Assembly: GCF_029892685.1 (NCBI RefSeq)
Contig: NZ_JARXVD010000011.1
Coordinates: 124,001-188,000, forward strand
Length of the DNA stretch: 64,000 bases
Reading direction: 5' to 3'
Source: Mycobacterium sp. OTB74
GTDB lineage: Bacteria; Actinomycetota; Actinomycetes; Mycobacteriales; Mycobacteriaceae
The notes beneath the pieces were generated by a model. The model had not been told where the DNA came from. It ran no database searches and was given only the letters and a program-made list of their open reading frames with translations. Both the position numbers and the translations under genes were made by a program. Every line of letters starts with the position of its first letter. The stretch's first letter is position 1. This document shows, piece by piece, positions 36,177 through 45,517 of the stretch.

Positions 36177-36209
36177 GATACTGTTGCCGATACCGTAAGT
36201 GATACGATT
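36177..36209. promoter_or_regulatory. operator-like motif upstream of the SDR gene
   Basis: GATACTGTTGCCGATACC then GTAAGTGATACGATT: 27 of 33 positions equal those at 39973-40005 upstream of the alcohol dehydrogenase. The core is TACTGT-N7-ACCGTA. It lies about 180 nt before the SDR start. Confidence 0.55.
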
Positions 36210-36386
36210 CCTGATCTGCGCAAGCTGGCGAGAGCGGCGACCCAGCATGGAGTCGAATGGGTCTCGGTCGAATCAGTCAGGCACGCATCTTTTGGCTGCC
36301 GTCGACGCGCAGAGTACCTCTCCACCATCGGGGTGACAGCAGGTGCTCGAATGGCCCAAATGGCAACGGCAGCATAGGAAGAGAAC

Positions 36387-37259
36387 GTGGTAGACCGGAT
36401 CAGTGGAAAGACCATCGCGATTACCGGCGCCGCCAGAGGCATCGGCTACGCGACCGCACGGGCATTGCTCGAGCACGGAGCTACGGTTGTTATCGGTGAT
36501 CGCGATGTCACAGCACTCGACACCGCCGTCGCACAGCTGTCCGCGCTCGGCAGCGTGAGCGGCCACCCACTCGATGTCACCGACCCGGCGTCCTTCGCGG
36601 CATTCCTGGATCTGGCGCGTACCGACGGAGACGGCAACATCGACGTGCTGATCAACAACGCCGGGGTGATGCCCATTGGCCCGTTCCTCGAACAAAGCGA
36701 CGAGACCATTCGAACTGCGGCCGAAGTGAACTTCCACGGCGTGCTGACCGGATGCCGCTTGATACTGCCCGAGATGGTCCAGCGCGGCCGCGGACACATC
36801 GTCAACATCGCCTCGTTGGCCGGAGTCATGGCCGTCCCAGGTCAAGTTGTCTATGCGGGAACGAAATTCGCCGTGGTCGGATTGTCCACCGCGATGGCTG
36901 ACGAGTTCGCGCCCCACGGAGTCGACGTCACGGTGGTCATGCCACCGTTTACCAACACCGAACTGATCGCGGGCACCCGTCAGACGGGAGCGAGCCGACC
37001 GGTCGAGCCCACGGCCATCGCGGCGGCGATTGTGAAGACACTGAACAAACCGAAGACTCACGTGACCGTTCCCAGCGGCATCCGCGTAGCACTCGCCCTG
37101 GTCGGCCTGCTCGGACCACGTGGGCGCCGTTGGGTGCACCGCCGCACCGGTAGCGACCGCCTGTTCCTGGATTTCGACACGACGGCACGTAAGTCCTACG
37201 AGGCGCGGGCCAGCAATGCCATCGGCATCGAAGCGGCAACAGGCGGGAACACGGCGTGA
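36387..37259 (+). CDS. short-chain dehydrogenase/reductase
   Basis: 290 residues. Cofactor motif TGAARGIG (about 14-21), NNAGV near 90, catalytic Ser in IASLAG and YAGTK (Tyr/Lys) near 155-159. Classical SDR, oxidising or reducing a hydroxyl/keto group with NAD(P). C-terminal end is basic and slightly longer than usual. GTG at 36387. Convergent with the Baeyer-Villiger-type gene; the motif at 36177 suggests co-regulation with the alcohol dehydrogenase. Confidence 0.88.
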   Translation: MVDRISGKTIAITGAARGIGYATARALLEHGATVVIGDRDVTALDTAVAQLSALGSVSGHPLDVTDPASFAAFLDLARTDGDGNIDVLINNAGVMPIGPFLEQSDETIRTAAEVNFHGVLTGCRLILPEMVQRGRGHIVNIASLAGVMAVPGQVVYAGTKFAVVGLSTAMADEFAPHGVDVTVVMPPFTNTELIAGTRQTGASRPVEPTAIAAAIVKTLNKPKTHVTVPSGIRVALALVGLLGPRGRRWVHRRTGSDRLFLDFDTTARKSYEARASNAIGIEAATGGNTA

Positions 37260-37302
37260 GTCCAGCTGAACGGCTCGAAAAGACCGACTCGGACGGCACT
37301 TG

Positions 37303-38760
37303 TCACGTTGGAGACGAAATGTCGAGCAGCTCGTAGTCGGCACGGTTAATTCGCCGGGTTCGGCGGCGGTACTGGCTCATGGTCCACGGCCAGTTGTGGG
37401 TATCGCGCCCTGCTGCATCGTGATACCAACTGCTGCATCCCGACCATACGGTGCGTGGTTGCGCAGCATCGAGTTCCTCACCGAAGGCATGGAAGGCGCG
37501 ATCGGTGATCTCCAGCGCGCGATTATGTTGTGCACGTATAACATTGGCTGCAGCCACGATGTGGGCGACTTGCGCTTCCAGCATGTACACGATGGAACCG
37601 GAACCCAAGTTAGTGTTGGGCCCGTACATGAGGAACATGTTGGGGAAGCGCGGCACTGATAACCCGAGATAGGCCCTTTCCCGTTCGGCCCAGACCTGCT
37701 GCAGTCGGGTGCCGTCGCACCCGACGATTTCGATGCCGGAGAACAGCGGCGTGCTGGTAAAACCGGTGGCCAGGATAATGACGTCGGCATGATGGTGACC
37801 TGAGGTGGTGGTGACACCGAATTCAGTTACACCAGTGAGTGATTCGCTCAGCACGGTGACGTTCGGGCGGGTCAGTGCTGCATAGTAGTCGTTCGACATC
37901 AGGATGCGTTTGCATCCGATCGGGTAATCAGGCCGAAGCTTCCTGCGCAGTGCCGGATCGGCTATCTGTGTCCGCAGGATCCGGTCGTGATAACGCTGCA
38001 GCACCGCTAGAGCGTGTGGCCACCGCGTGAAGCCTACAGTGACCAATTCCAGGTACCCCCAGATCATTTGGCGAGCAGCACTTCGCAGCAGTGGCAGGGA
38101 TCGGTAGAGGCGGTGCAGTCGTTCGGTATAGGTGGTATCGAACTTCCGTAGCACGTAAGGTGCCGAACGCTGGACGACGGTCAGATGCCCGACGCGCGGA
38201 GCGATTTCAGGGATCACCTGGATGGCGCTGGCGCCGGTCCCCACGACCGTGACCCGCAGACCTGTCAGATCGATGTCGTGGCGCCATCGGGCGGTGTGAA
38301 AGTGCTTGCCGGCAAACCGATCCAGGCCGGTGATCGGTGGGATCGCCGGCACATTGAGCTGCCCGAGTGCCGGGACCAGTATGTCGGCAGTGTGGGTGGC
38401 ACCGTCGGCGAACTCCAGGAGCCACTGGGTTCCGGTCCAGCGCGCGGTGATCACTCGCGCGTTGGTGTGAATCATCTCGGCGATTCCGCCATCAGCAGCA
38501 CAGCGATGCAGGTAGGACAGGATCTCTGGGCCCGGTGCGAACCGGCGTGACCATTGGGTGCGCTGGGCGAACGAGTAGCTGTAGATATGCGAAGGCGCAT
38601 CGCAGGCGGCGCCGGGGTAGGTGTTGTGCAACCACGTCCCGCCGACGTCAGCTGACGCCTCAAATACGGCGATGTTGGTGTGCCCATCAGATCGAAGTCG
38701 CAGTGCCGCAGCGATTCCGGCGAATCCAGCGCCGATGATGGCAATGCGCGGGCTCCTCAC
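37303..38760 (-). CDS. Baeyer-Villiger-type flavin monooxygenase
   Basis: 485 residues. FAD motif IGAGFAGI near the start, the Baeyer-Villiger fingerprint FxGxxxHxxxW as FAGKHFHTARW near residue 150, second Rossmann motif VGTGASAIQ and ATGF. Converts ketones to esters with NADPH and O2, or acts on related hydrophobic carbonyls. GTG at 38760 is chosen because the ORF extends into the upstream alcohol dehydrogenase gene otherwise. It starts 7 nt after the alcohol dehydrogenase stop, so the pair would take an alcohol to a ketone to an ester. Confidence 0.88.
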   Translation of the reverse strand: MRSPRIAIIGAGFAGIAAALRLRSDGHTNIAVFEASADVGGTWLHNTYPGAACDAPSHIYSYSFAQRTQWSRRFAPGPEILSYLHRCAADGGIAEMIHTNARVITARWTGTQWLLEFADGATHTADILVPALGQLNVPAIPPITGLDRFAGKHFHTARWRHDIDLTGLRVTVVGTGASAIQVIPEIAPRVGHLTVVQRSAPYVLRKFDTTYTERLHRLYRSLPLLRSAARQMIWGYLELVTVGFTRWPHALAVLQRYHDRILRTQIADPALRRKLRPDYPIGCKRILMSNDYYAALTRPNVTVLSESLTGVTEFGVTTTSGHHHADVIILATGFTSTPLFSGIEIVGCDGTRLQQVWAERERAYLGLSVPRFPNMFLMYGPNTNLGSGSIVYMLEAQVAHIVAAANVIRAQHNRALEITDRAFHAFGEELDAAQPRTVWSGCSSWYHDAAGRDTHNWPWTMSQYRRRTRRINRADYELLDISSPT

Positions 38761-38767
38761 TCGGGGG

Positions 38768-39895
38768 TCACCAGTCCGCGTCAGTGAACCGGATGACGCC
38801 GCGGATGTTGCGGCCTGCCAACATGTCGCTATAGCCCTCATTGATTTGGTCGAGGGTGTATTGGCGGGTGATCATCTGGTCGAGGTTCAGTTGCCCCAGC
38901 GAGTACAGCGTCAACAGCGAAGGAATATCGTACTGCGGGTTTGCTCCGCCAAAGATGCTGCCGCACAAGCATTTCTGCAACAGTGTCAGCGACGCCAAAT
39001 TCACGGTAGCGTCGGTGTCGACGACGTTGCCCATCGCAGTCACCACACAGGTGCCGCCTTTGGCCGTCAACTGCAGCCAAGACTCAACGTCGCGGCCTTC
39101 GGCCCTGCCAACCGTCACGATGACTTTCCGACACATAGCCCCGCCCGTTGCCGCGGCGACGGCGGCGGTGGCGGACTGTATGTCCGGGTACGCCTCGGTG
39201 GCGCCGAACGAGATGGCCTGCTCGCGTTTCCATTCCACCGGGTCGACCGCAAAAATGCGGCGGGCGCCGGCCAACACCGCGCCCTGTAGCGCCGAGACGC
39301 CCACGCCGCCGATGCCGATGACGGCTACATCGTCGCCCGGGCCGATGTTCGCGGTATGCACCGCCGACCCGTATCCGGTGGTCACACCGCAGCCCACCAG
39401 GCAGGCCACCTCGAAGGGCACCGTGGGATCGACCTTCACGACCGAGGATTCGTGTACGACGCTGTAGGGGGCGAACGTGCCCAGCAGGGACATCGGCACC
39501 ACGTTCTGCCCTCGTGCCTGGACGCGGAACGATCCATCGGACACCGAGGCACCCGACAACAGGCCCGCTCCGAGGTCGCACAGATTGCGCATTCCGACTT
39601 GGCATGACGGGCAGATGCCGCAGGAGGGAATGAACGACATGACAACGTGATCGCCGATCGCAACCTTCTCTACACCGTCGCCAACGCCGATCACCACGCC
39701 TGCACCTTCATGCCCGCCGAGGATCGGGAACCCCGCCATGGGAATGTCGCCGGTCACCAGGTGATGATCGGAGTGACAGAGCCCTGCGGCCTCCATCCGT
39801 ACCGCGACCTCACCGGCCCGCGGTGCCCCAATCTCGATATCCTCCACCGACCAAGGTTGGTGGAAGTCCCATAGAAGGGCGCCCTTGGTTCTCAT
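38768..39895 (-). CDS. NDMA-type zinc alcohol dehydrogenase (MDR superfamily)
   Basis: 375 residues. Catalytic zinc ligands GLCHSDHH and GGHEGAG, structural zinc site as CGICPSC...C, Rossmann motif GIGGVG. Closely resembles the Rxyl_3153-type NDMA-dependent alcohol dehydrogenases (AdhD-like) of mycobacteria, many of which hold NAD tightly and work with mycofactocin. ATG at 39895 with AAAGGA upstream. First gene of the pair with the Baeyer-Villiger-type gene; the operator-like motif lies about 90 nt upstream. Confidence 0.88.
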   Translation of the reverse strand: MRTKGALLWDFHQPWSVEDIEIGAPRAGEVAVRMEAAGLCHSDHHLVTGDIPMAGFPILGGHEGAGVVIGVGDGVEKVAIGDHVVMSFIPSCGICPSCQVGMRNLCDLGAGLLSGASVSDGSFRVQARGQNVVPMSLLGTFAPYSVVHESSVVKVDPTVPFEVACLVGCGVTTGYGSAVHTANIGPGDDVAVIGIGGVGVSALQGAVLAGARRIFAVDPVEWKREQAISFGATEAYPDIQSATAAVAAATGGAMCRKVIVTVGRAEGRDVESWLQLTAKGGTCVVTAMGNVVDTDATVNLASLTLLQKCLCGSIFGGANPQYDIPSLLTLYSLGQLNLDQMITRQYTLDQINEGYSDMLAGRNIRGVIRFTDADW

Positions 39896-39972
39896 CAATC
39901 ATCCTTTGGACGTGTCGCTACCACGAGGTCTGCGGGTTTGTCTCCCGGTGGCCTTCGCCCGCATTTCCTCAA

Positions 39973-40005
39973 GATACTGTTGGCCATACAGTAAGAGATA
40001 CCATC
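39973..40005. promoter_or_regulatory. operator-like motif upstream of the alcohol dehydrogenase
   Basis: GATACTGTTGGCCATACA then GTAAGAGATACCATC; TACTGT-N7-ACAGTA is a perfect 6-bp dyad (39975-39993). Same motif as at 36177-36209, and the centre TTGGCCATACAGTAAG resembles the Rieske/TetR site at 27118. Likely TetR-type operator. Confidence 0.6.
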
Positions 40006-40176
40006 ATCGTCCTGCGGGGGAGAACCAAACGACGAACACAGCTCGGCCTGAACCCCGGTCGGCTAGGACCGCCCGTGCGGCCGGTGCGAACGTGAGCTGG
40101 GTGAGCCTCGGGCAGCGCGGACGCAGCGCAGCCCAGTTCCTCTTGCGGGACATCGACCCAGCCGAGGTGGAGGGGG

Positions 40177-40647
40177 TTAGGCGGTGACGTGGTCGGCGCA
40201 GTCGACTCGCAGGTCCGAGATCGTCAGTGGTGTGTCGTAGAACGTGCAGCGGTAGCTGCGCATGTCAATGCCGGTGCTTTCCAGCTGAACACAGGTGCTG
40301 CAGGCGCGTATGACGGGAAGCATTTGCGCGTCATGGAGTTTGGCCATGACGCGCAGCAGTGTGTCGAGGAGTTGTTCGGCTTCGATGCGGCTCAGCTTGG
40401 ACGTCGCGATCTCTGCCGGTGCGGTCCATCCGGATAGTTCGGCCGCGGCTTTGCGACCGGCGTGGGTCAGCACCAGGTCGTGGCGGCGCCGGTCCGTGGG
40501 ATCTGGGGTGCGGATGACCAGGCCTTTGCGGATCAACGCGGCAATGGCATCGCTGACTGTCGGATCGGCGACATTGAGTTCACGGGCCAAGGTGGTGCCG
40601 CGGGCGTCGGGCGGCGGGCCCACGAAAAGCCAACCGAGAACCCGCAT
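40177..40647 (-). CDS. MarR family regulator with a Cys-rich C-terminus
   Basis: 156 residues from the first ATG. Winged helix with [25 protein letters not shown] and the wing [13 protein letters not shown]. The C-terminal 50 residues carry CSTC and two further Cys (YRCTFYD, RVDCADH), suggesting a metal or redox switch. The reading frame stays coding-like for about 43 codons upstream ([19 protein letters not shown]...) but has no ATG/GTG/TTG there; a CTG at 40776 overlaps the end of the carbonic anhydrase gene. The true start is unresolved. Confidence 0.75.
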   Translation of the reverse strand: MRVLGWLFVGPPPDARGTTLARELNVADPTVSDAIAALIRKGLVIRTPDPTDRRRHDLVLTHAGRKAAAELSGWTAPAEIATSKLSRIEAEQLLDTLLRVMAKLHDAQMLPVIRACSTCVQLESTGIDMRSYRCTFYDTPLTISDLRVDCADHVTA

Positions 40648-40772
40648 CTGGGTGCTCGACAGGTCATGGCTTTCTGCGGCCCGCCGGGCCAGTACGCGCA
40701 GAGCGTCCCCGACCCGGTCGAGGGCGGCGACGATTTTGGAGTCGAGGCTGAGATGGCGTGCGCCATCGGGTT

Positions 40773-41264
40773 TCAGAGCACGACCTCGTTCAACTTGCCG
40801 GTCGCGACGTCGAAGATGAAGCCGCGCAACGATTCGTGCTTGGTGACGAACGGGTTGGCCTCGATACGGCGCAGCGACTGACGCACGTCCTCTTCCAGGT
40901 CAGAGAAGGCTTCGGCGGCCCATTCGGGTTTGATGCCGGTCTCCTCTTGGATGGCCTTCTTGAAGTCATCGTCGGTGAAGGTCAGCATTCCACAGTCGGT
41001 GTGGTGGATCAGAATGATCTCCTTGGTGCCCAGGAGGCGCTGGCTGATCGCCAGTGAGCGGATCTCATCATCGGTGATCACCCCACCGGCGTTGCGGATC
41101 ACGTGCGCTTCACCATCGGCCAGACCCAGAATTCGGTAGACGTCCAGCCGCGCGTCCATGCAGGCCACCACGGCGACGTGCTTGCTCGGTGGCAGCGGCA
41201 AAGGGCCGTCGAACGTGCTCGCGTAGGCGGCGTTGTTGGCCAGGTATTCGTCAGTGACCGTCAC
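40773..41264 (-). CDS. beta-class carbonic anhydrase
   Basis: 163 residues, close in length and motif to mycobacterial CanA (Rv1284-like). Zinc ligands Cys35 (ACMDAR), His88 and Cys91 (HHTDC); the Asp37-Arg39 dyad is present. Interconverts CO2 and bicarbonate in the cytoplasm. Its stop overlaps the possible CTG start of the MarR gene, so the two are likely one transcript. Confidence 0.93.
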   Translation of the reverse strand: MTVTDEYLANNAAYASTFDGPLPLPPSKHVAVVACMDARLDVYRILGLADGEAHVIRNAGGVITDDEIRSLAISQRLLGTKEIILIHHTDCGMLTFTDDDFKKAIQEETGIKPEWAAEAFSDLEEDVRQSLRRIEANPFVTKHESLRGFIFDVATGKLNEVVL

Positions 41265-41602
41265 CGCGACCTCTTTTCAGATTGTTTGCTGTCGTGCAGG
41301 TGTTCGTATCGGAGCGTAACGGCGGCGTCAGCGGGTGCTGACGGTGTGAATCAGCCTGATCCTAATCCTTAGGACTCCTTTGAATACCACGGATGATGGG
41401 TGCCGTTCGCGTCATCTACGCAGCTCAATTCGGGCACAGATGCCAGCCCCGCCACAAACCCGTGTGCAGGAGGGCGGTCTCGGCAGCTGACAACGGTCGG
41501 GACCATCGGCCATCGCAACGTAAGGACTTTCGGCGCTATGGCGCCGTCCGATCCGCCGATAGCATCGAGCGAAAACTTGCACCCAGCACAAGAGGCCCTG
41601 AC
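41265..41602. other. divergent intergenic region
   Basis: About 340 bases between the carbonic anhydrase and a small hypothetical gene. The plus-strand frame open from 41393 is Arg-rich and without ribosome binding site before 41603. No supported gene. Confidence 0.35.
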
Positions 41603-41953
41603 ATGCCCCAGACCACGAAGCCGAAGTCCTCATCATTGAAAGCGACGGCCCCGACGTCCCGATCGTCGCAGTCAGACGAGTTGTTCGACGAGTTCCGCGA
41701 ATCAGACCGCGCCGGTCAGCACGCCGCAGCCGAGGCCTGGCGCCAGTTCAACAAAGCATTAGATGAGGCGATCCCCGAAGCGGTCCATCCACTGCGAGCC
41801 AAGATCACCGACGCGGCAATCAGCCTGGCCGACACTCTAGTCACCGCGCAGTATCAGTTCCATCGCAACCTGATCCGCAGCACCGACCGCGCGCTGAACC
41901 CCACACACGTCGACCACAAGAAAGACAACCGCAAGAAAAAATCGTCGCCGTAG
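41603..41953 (+). CDS. hypothetical small soluble protein
   Basis: 116 residues from ATG 41603. A Ser/Thr-rich start is followed by a helical middle (SDELFDEFRESDRAGQHAAA to HRNLIRSTDRAL) and a Lys-rich end DNRKKKSSP. No family recognised. The basic tail could bind nucleic acid; this is a guess. Stand-alone gene. Confidence 0.5.
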   Translation: MPQTTKPKSSSLKATAPTSRSSQSDELFDEFRESDRAGQHAAAEAWRQFNKALDEAIPEAVHPLRAKITDAAISLADTLVTAQYQFHRNLIRSTDRALNPTHVDHKKDNRKKKSSP

Positions 41954-42120
41954 GGATCACGAGCAGCGCCGTCGAACTTATGCTGTCGATGTGTCGCCGA
42001 CATGACGATGAGAGATCAGATCAGTGTGCAGCTGAACCCCGATCTACCGACATGCCCGCCGATGCAACGACGCAGCGGTGAGATGCGGACACGATTGGAA
42101 CCCTAGGAGAGGGGCAGCCG

Positions 42121-42393
42121 ATGAAGGCCAAAGTTGGCGACTGGTTGGTGCTCAAGGGCACGACGATCGATCTACCGGATCAGCGGGGCCTGATCACCGA
42201 CGTGCACTCACGCGACGGCTCACCGCCGTACGTCGTGCGGTGGCTTCAGACCGACCACGAGGCGACGGTATTTCCGGGCTCGGACGCGGTCGTCGTCACC
42301 GCCGAGGAGCAGGAAAGAGCCGATGAGCAGGCGCAACATCGGTTCGGTGCGGTGCAATCGGCGATCCTCCACAACAAGACCGAGACCGAGTAG
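42121..42393 (+). CDS. DUF1918 family protein
   Basis: 90 residues with the family pattern KVGDWLVLKG, RGLITDVHS, PPYVVRWL and a Pro-Gly near FPGSDA. DUF1918 is a small SH3-like beta barrel, function unknown, often seen near dormancy or stress genes in mycobacteria. ATG preceded by GGAGAGGGGC. It is followed by a universal stress protein gene on the same strand. Confidence 0.85.
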   Translation: MKAKVGDWLVLKGTTIDLPDQRGLITDVHSRDGSPPYVVRWLQTDHEATVFPGSDAVVVTAEEQERADEQAQHRFGAVQSAILHNKTETE

Positions 42394-42598
42394 GCGGTTC
42401 TCGGGTCACGCGATGATGTCCGCGGCGACGCCCGGGGGGCCGGCGAAGGTCTGGCGCGCGCCCTGCGGCCGTGGCTGAACTGCGAACGCGCCCAAATCAT
42501 CCCCGGTGCTCGTCGACCCGACGGTCGTGAGCCAAAGGGCGCTTCGTCGATGACTTCCGACCCTGTCAGCGTAGTTCGGCAGGCAGTACGAAAGACGT

Positions 42599-43543
42599 AT
42601 GTCGCAACCGCAAATTCGCGAACCCGGAGTCGTCGTCGGCGTCGATGAATCGCCGGCCGCCATCCGCGCGGTGCGCTGGGGCGCTGCTGAAGCCGAGTCC
42701 CTAGGCAAGCCGCTGACATTGGTGCACGTCCTCGACACCGGAGTCGGGACCAGCTTGGCACCTGGCCCCATCGCTGCAGCCGAAGTGGCTGTGCAGGGCG
42801 AAGCTGAAGGGCGCGAGCTACTCGCCGACGCGAATCTGATTGCCCGACAATGCATGTCCGGCGATCAGATCGTTCACTGCCGCCTGCTCTGGGGATTTCC
42901 CGGGATTGTGCTGGGCTCCCTGACCAGACGCGCGGATCTGCTTGTGCTTGGCCACCGTCAACTCGGACCACGCCGTGACGGGCCGCTCGGCTCGGTGGGC
43001 GCGGTGGCCTTGCAGCACGCGCACTGCCCGGTCGTCGTGGTCAGAAATCCTGTGCCTACCGCAGCAGATGGCGCCGTTCTGGTCGGCATCGACGGAACGC
43101 CGTCGTCGGAATGGGCCACTGCACTGGCCTTTGATGAGGCCTCGCGGCGTCACGCCACCCTCGTGGCGCTACATGCGTGGACATACTCCGAGGTCGCTGA
43201 CGTACCGAGCCTTGAAGAATCGAACCTGCGCAAGGTCGGTGAAGAGATCCTCGCGGAGCGGCTGGCCGGTTGGCAGGAACGTTATCCGGACGTCCAGGTT
43301 CATCGCGTTGTCGTCGAAAACGAACCCGCCCGTCATCTCGTAGAGAGATCCGCGCTGGCGCAGCTGACGGTTGTGGGCAGCCGGGGCCGGGGACGCCTCG
43401 CGAGCCTGGTACTCGGCTCGGTCAGCAATGAACTCATACGCCACGGGCAGTCACCCGTGATGGTCACGCCCGCGGTCTCACGTCACAGACGAGGACCTAC
43501 GACTCTGTCGGATCCGCCTGTCGCGCTGGGACACTCGAAATAG
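42599..43543 (+). CDS. tandem universal stress protein
   Basis: 314 residues with two UspA domains (about 10-150 and 157-295). The ATP-binding G-2x-G-9x-G(S/T) pattern is present in the second half as GSRGRGRLASLVLGSVSNEL and in a looser form in the first (GHRQLGPRRDGPLGSVG). Such two-domain proteins are typical of the mycobacterial DosR dormancy regulon. No convincing DosR box was seen directly upstream. Confidence 0.88.
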   Translation: MSQPQIREPGVVVGVDESPAAIRAVRWGAAEAESLGKPLTLVHVLDTGVGTSLAPGPIAAAEVAVQGEAEGRELLADANLIARQCMSGDQIVHCRLLWGFPGIVLGSLTRRADLLVLGHRQLGPRRDGPLGSVGAVALQHAHCPVVVVRNPVPTAADGAVLVGIDGTPSSEWATALAFDEASRRHATLVALHAWTYSEVADVPSLEESNLRKVGEEILAERLAGWQERYPDVQVHRVVVENEPARHLVERSALAQLTVVGSRGRGRLASLVLGSVSNELIRHGQSPVMVTPAVSRHRRGPTTLSDPPVALGHSK

Positions 43544-43925
43544 CGCAACCCTGGAAGGGATCACCATGCTCAACATGATGCTTCCAGTGGAAGTCCTCGA
43601 AGATGGTGTGCGCCTGGCCTGTCGTGCCGCAATGCGTGGGCACAATCGCCATCCTTCTCACAGAAGGAGGCGGCATCAAACCTGGGACGGTTCAACGCCC
43701 CCTTTACTGAACATCGTGACTCTTTCCGTCCGAATCGTGATTGACTCGCGCATCTGATCGGGACAACCGGGTGCTGGCAGATCGACAACACAGGTTCCCT
43801 GAAAGGTGTGCTTGCTACTGCATACCGCTGGTGCTTATCGACCCGCGACACGCAAAGGACCCGACCAAGGTGACTTCAGTCAGAGGATCGACCAGGCGAC
43901 GATTATGCCCACCGTCGTCACACTA
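43544..43925. other. gene-poor stretch, possible nitroreductase relic
   Basis: No intact gene. From ATG 43566 (GGAAGGG upstream) the first residues MLNMMLPVEVLEDGVRLACRA resemble, in two pieces MLPVEVLEDGV and RLACRA, the starts of Acg-type nitroreductases, but the frame then loses the family sequence. A later stretch ASDRDNRVLADRQ could be another piece. Low-confidence relic. Confidence 0.25.
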
Positions 43926-45356
43926 CTAACCACGTCGACCAAGCACCGCGACCGCATTCTCCAAATCGACCAGCGCACGCTCAGTGAGCGGTACGACCGA
44001 CTCGATATCTGGCATGACTCGGCGCCCAGAAACGTAGCCGAACATAACCCGGTCTGCATAGGAACATGTCGTCACATTCAATGCCTGACCGCTGATAGCA
44101 GTCGACACAGGGTAGATCTCCTCGAGATGACACCCACTCCAATACATCTCAGTCTTCGGGCCGGGAACGTGAGAGATCGACACGTTATAGCCCCGGCGCA
44201 CCCACGACGCGAATGGAATCAGCGGCAACAAGACCGTGGGCCCAATACTGGGCGCGGCAAGAAGCAACGTGACATTCGCACCCCGTTGCGCCACTTGGGA
44301 CTTGGCCCAGCTCATCGTGCGATGGATACGAGCCAGCCGGTCAGCTGGATCCGCGAGGTCGGTGCCCAACGAACACAACTCCAGGCCGAACAAGTTGCCG
44401 TGGCTGTCCTCGCCAAACCGTTCCCGGCCGCCGCGGCCTCGCACCGTGACTGGGCAGATCGCCACCAGAGACTTATCCGGCAACTCGGCGCGAGCCGCGA
44501 GCCACTCGCGAAGCACACCGGCTACGACTGCAGTCAGTACGTCGTTGAAGGTCACCCCGGCTGCATCGCGCACCGCCTGGATGCGCGATTTGGGCACACT
44601 GAGCCCGACGAAGACGCGCCCTCGGCCGAGTCGACCGTTGAATCTTGTATACGGGGCGCTGAACGGAAGTACGGTAGCCCTCGCCCCGATACTCGCCACC
44701 GCCGTTGATATTTCGCCGAATACAAATTGCCGAGCGAAACGCAGGCCAGAGACCACGCCGGCCGTCGCCGTGTGCGCAAGTGCCAACGGGTTGGCACGCC
44801 GCCGGTGCGAGGCAGCCGCATGCGCAACGGATGGCGTCTGTTCGATGGCATAGAACGGCGGCGAAGACCGGCAATCGGGATCGGCGCTCAGCAAATTACC
44901 GATCTTGTTCATTCCTGCGACACCATCGATCACAGTGTGGTGCACCTTGAGATAGAACGCGAAGCAACCGTCCTCCAGACCGTCGATCAGATAGGCAATC
45001 CACATTGGCCGTGACCGGGCGAGCGGTTCGCTGTGCAGTTCGCTGACCAACTTCCACAACGCCTCCCGACCTGAGCCCGGAGGTAAAGTTCGACACTCCA
45101 AGTGATCTCGCATGTCGATGCCGTCAGCGGTACGCCATACCCACAGGCCCGCGGTGTCGAGGCCGACATGTGGATGCCGACGAAAGCGCGGGTCCATTTC
45201 AGCGATATCCGTCAGGGCCTGCGCAAACAGCTCATTGACATATCCCGGCCCAGCCGTCGCCGGCGGCGCCAGAATCAGTAGCGCGGCCACATGCAAAGGG
45301 TCGGAGAGCAACTCCGCCGTGATCATTGCCGCGTCCAGCGGCTCCAGCGGATTCAT
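43926..45356 (-). CDS. wax ester synthase / diacylglycerol O-acyltransferase (WS/DGAT)
   Basis: 476 residues. Catalytic HHTVIDG at 139-145 (HHxxxDG), PLDAAMITAE near the start and the C-terminal domain ISHVPGPKTEMYWSG. Makes triacylglycerol or wax esters from acyl-CoA at the inner membrane or lipid bodies. ATG at 45356 matches family starts; the 36-codon upstream extension is basic and unlike the family. Divergent from an alpha/beta hydrolase, with a DosR-like box between. Confidence 0.92.
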   Translation of the reverse strand: MNPLEPLDAAMITAELLSDPLHVAALLILAPPATAGPGYVNELFAQALTDIAEMDPRFRRHPHVGLDTAGLWVWRTADGIDMRDHLECRTLPPGSGREALWKLVSELHSEPLARSRPMWIAYLIDGLEDGCFAFYLKVHHTVIDGVAGMNKIGNLLSADPDCRSSPPFYAIEQTPSVAHAAASHRRRANPLALAHTATAGVVSGLRFARQFVFGEISTAVASIGARATVLPFSAPYTRFNGRLGRGRVFVGLSVPKSRIQAVRDAAGVTFNDVLTAVVAGVLREWLAARAELPDKSLVAICPVTVRGRGGRERFGEDSHGNLFGLELCSLGTDLADPADRLARIHRTMSWAKSQVAQRGANVTLLLAAPSIGPTVLLPLIPFASWVRRGYNVSISHVPGPKTEMYWSGCHLEEIYPVSTAISGQALNVTTCSYADRVMFGYVSGRRVMPDIESVVPLTERALVDLENAVAVLGRRG

Positions 45357-45467
45357 CAGGCCAGTTCCCAATTCCTCCAATTGCTCTGAATCAGAGCATC
45401 GTCGTCGATCACAATACCGTTGCCCCAAAACTATTTTCGTCGAAATGGCAATCCGCCGTCTCAAACA

Positions 45468-45480
45468 GGACCTAAGTCCC
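45468..45480. promoter_or_regulatory. DosR-like box
   Basis: GGACCTAAGTCCC, which on the minus strand reads GGGACTTAGGTCC, fits the mycobacterial DosR consensus (GGGAC followed by A/T-rich centre and GTCC). It lies 38 nt before the hydrolase start and 112 nt before the acyltransferase start, so it could serve both. Confidence 0.6.
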
Positions 45481-45517
45481 TAGGACGTCCGGCAGGCTGA
45501 GAATTACGGTCATCGAC

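Noticed and set aside
43688-43708. Second DosR box (GGGAC ... GCCCC) upstream of the WS/DGAT stop
   Set aside because: Centre is not A/T-rich and the second half does not match GTCC; too weak.
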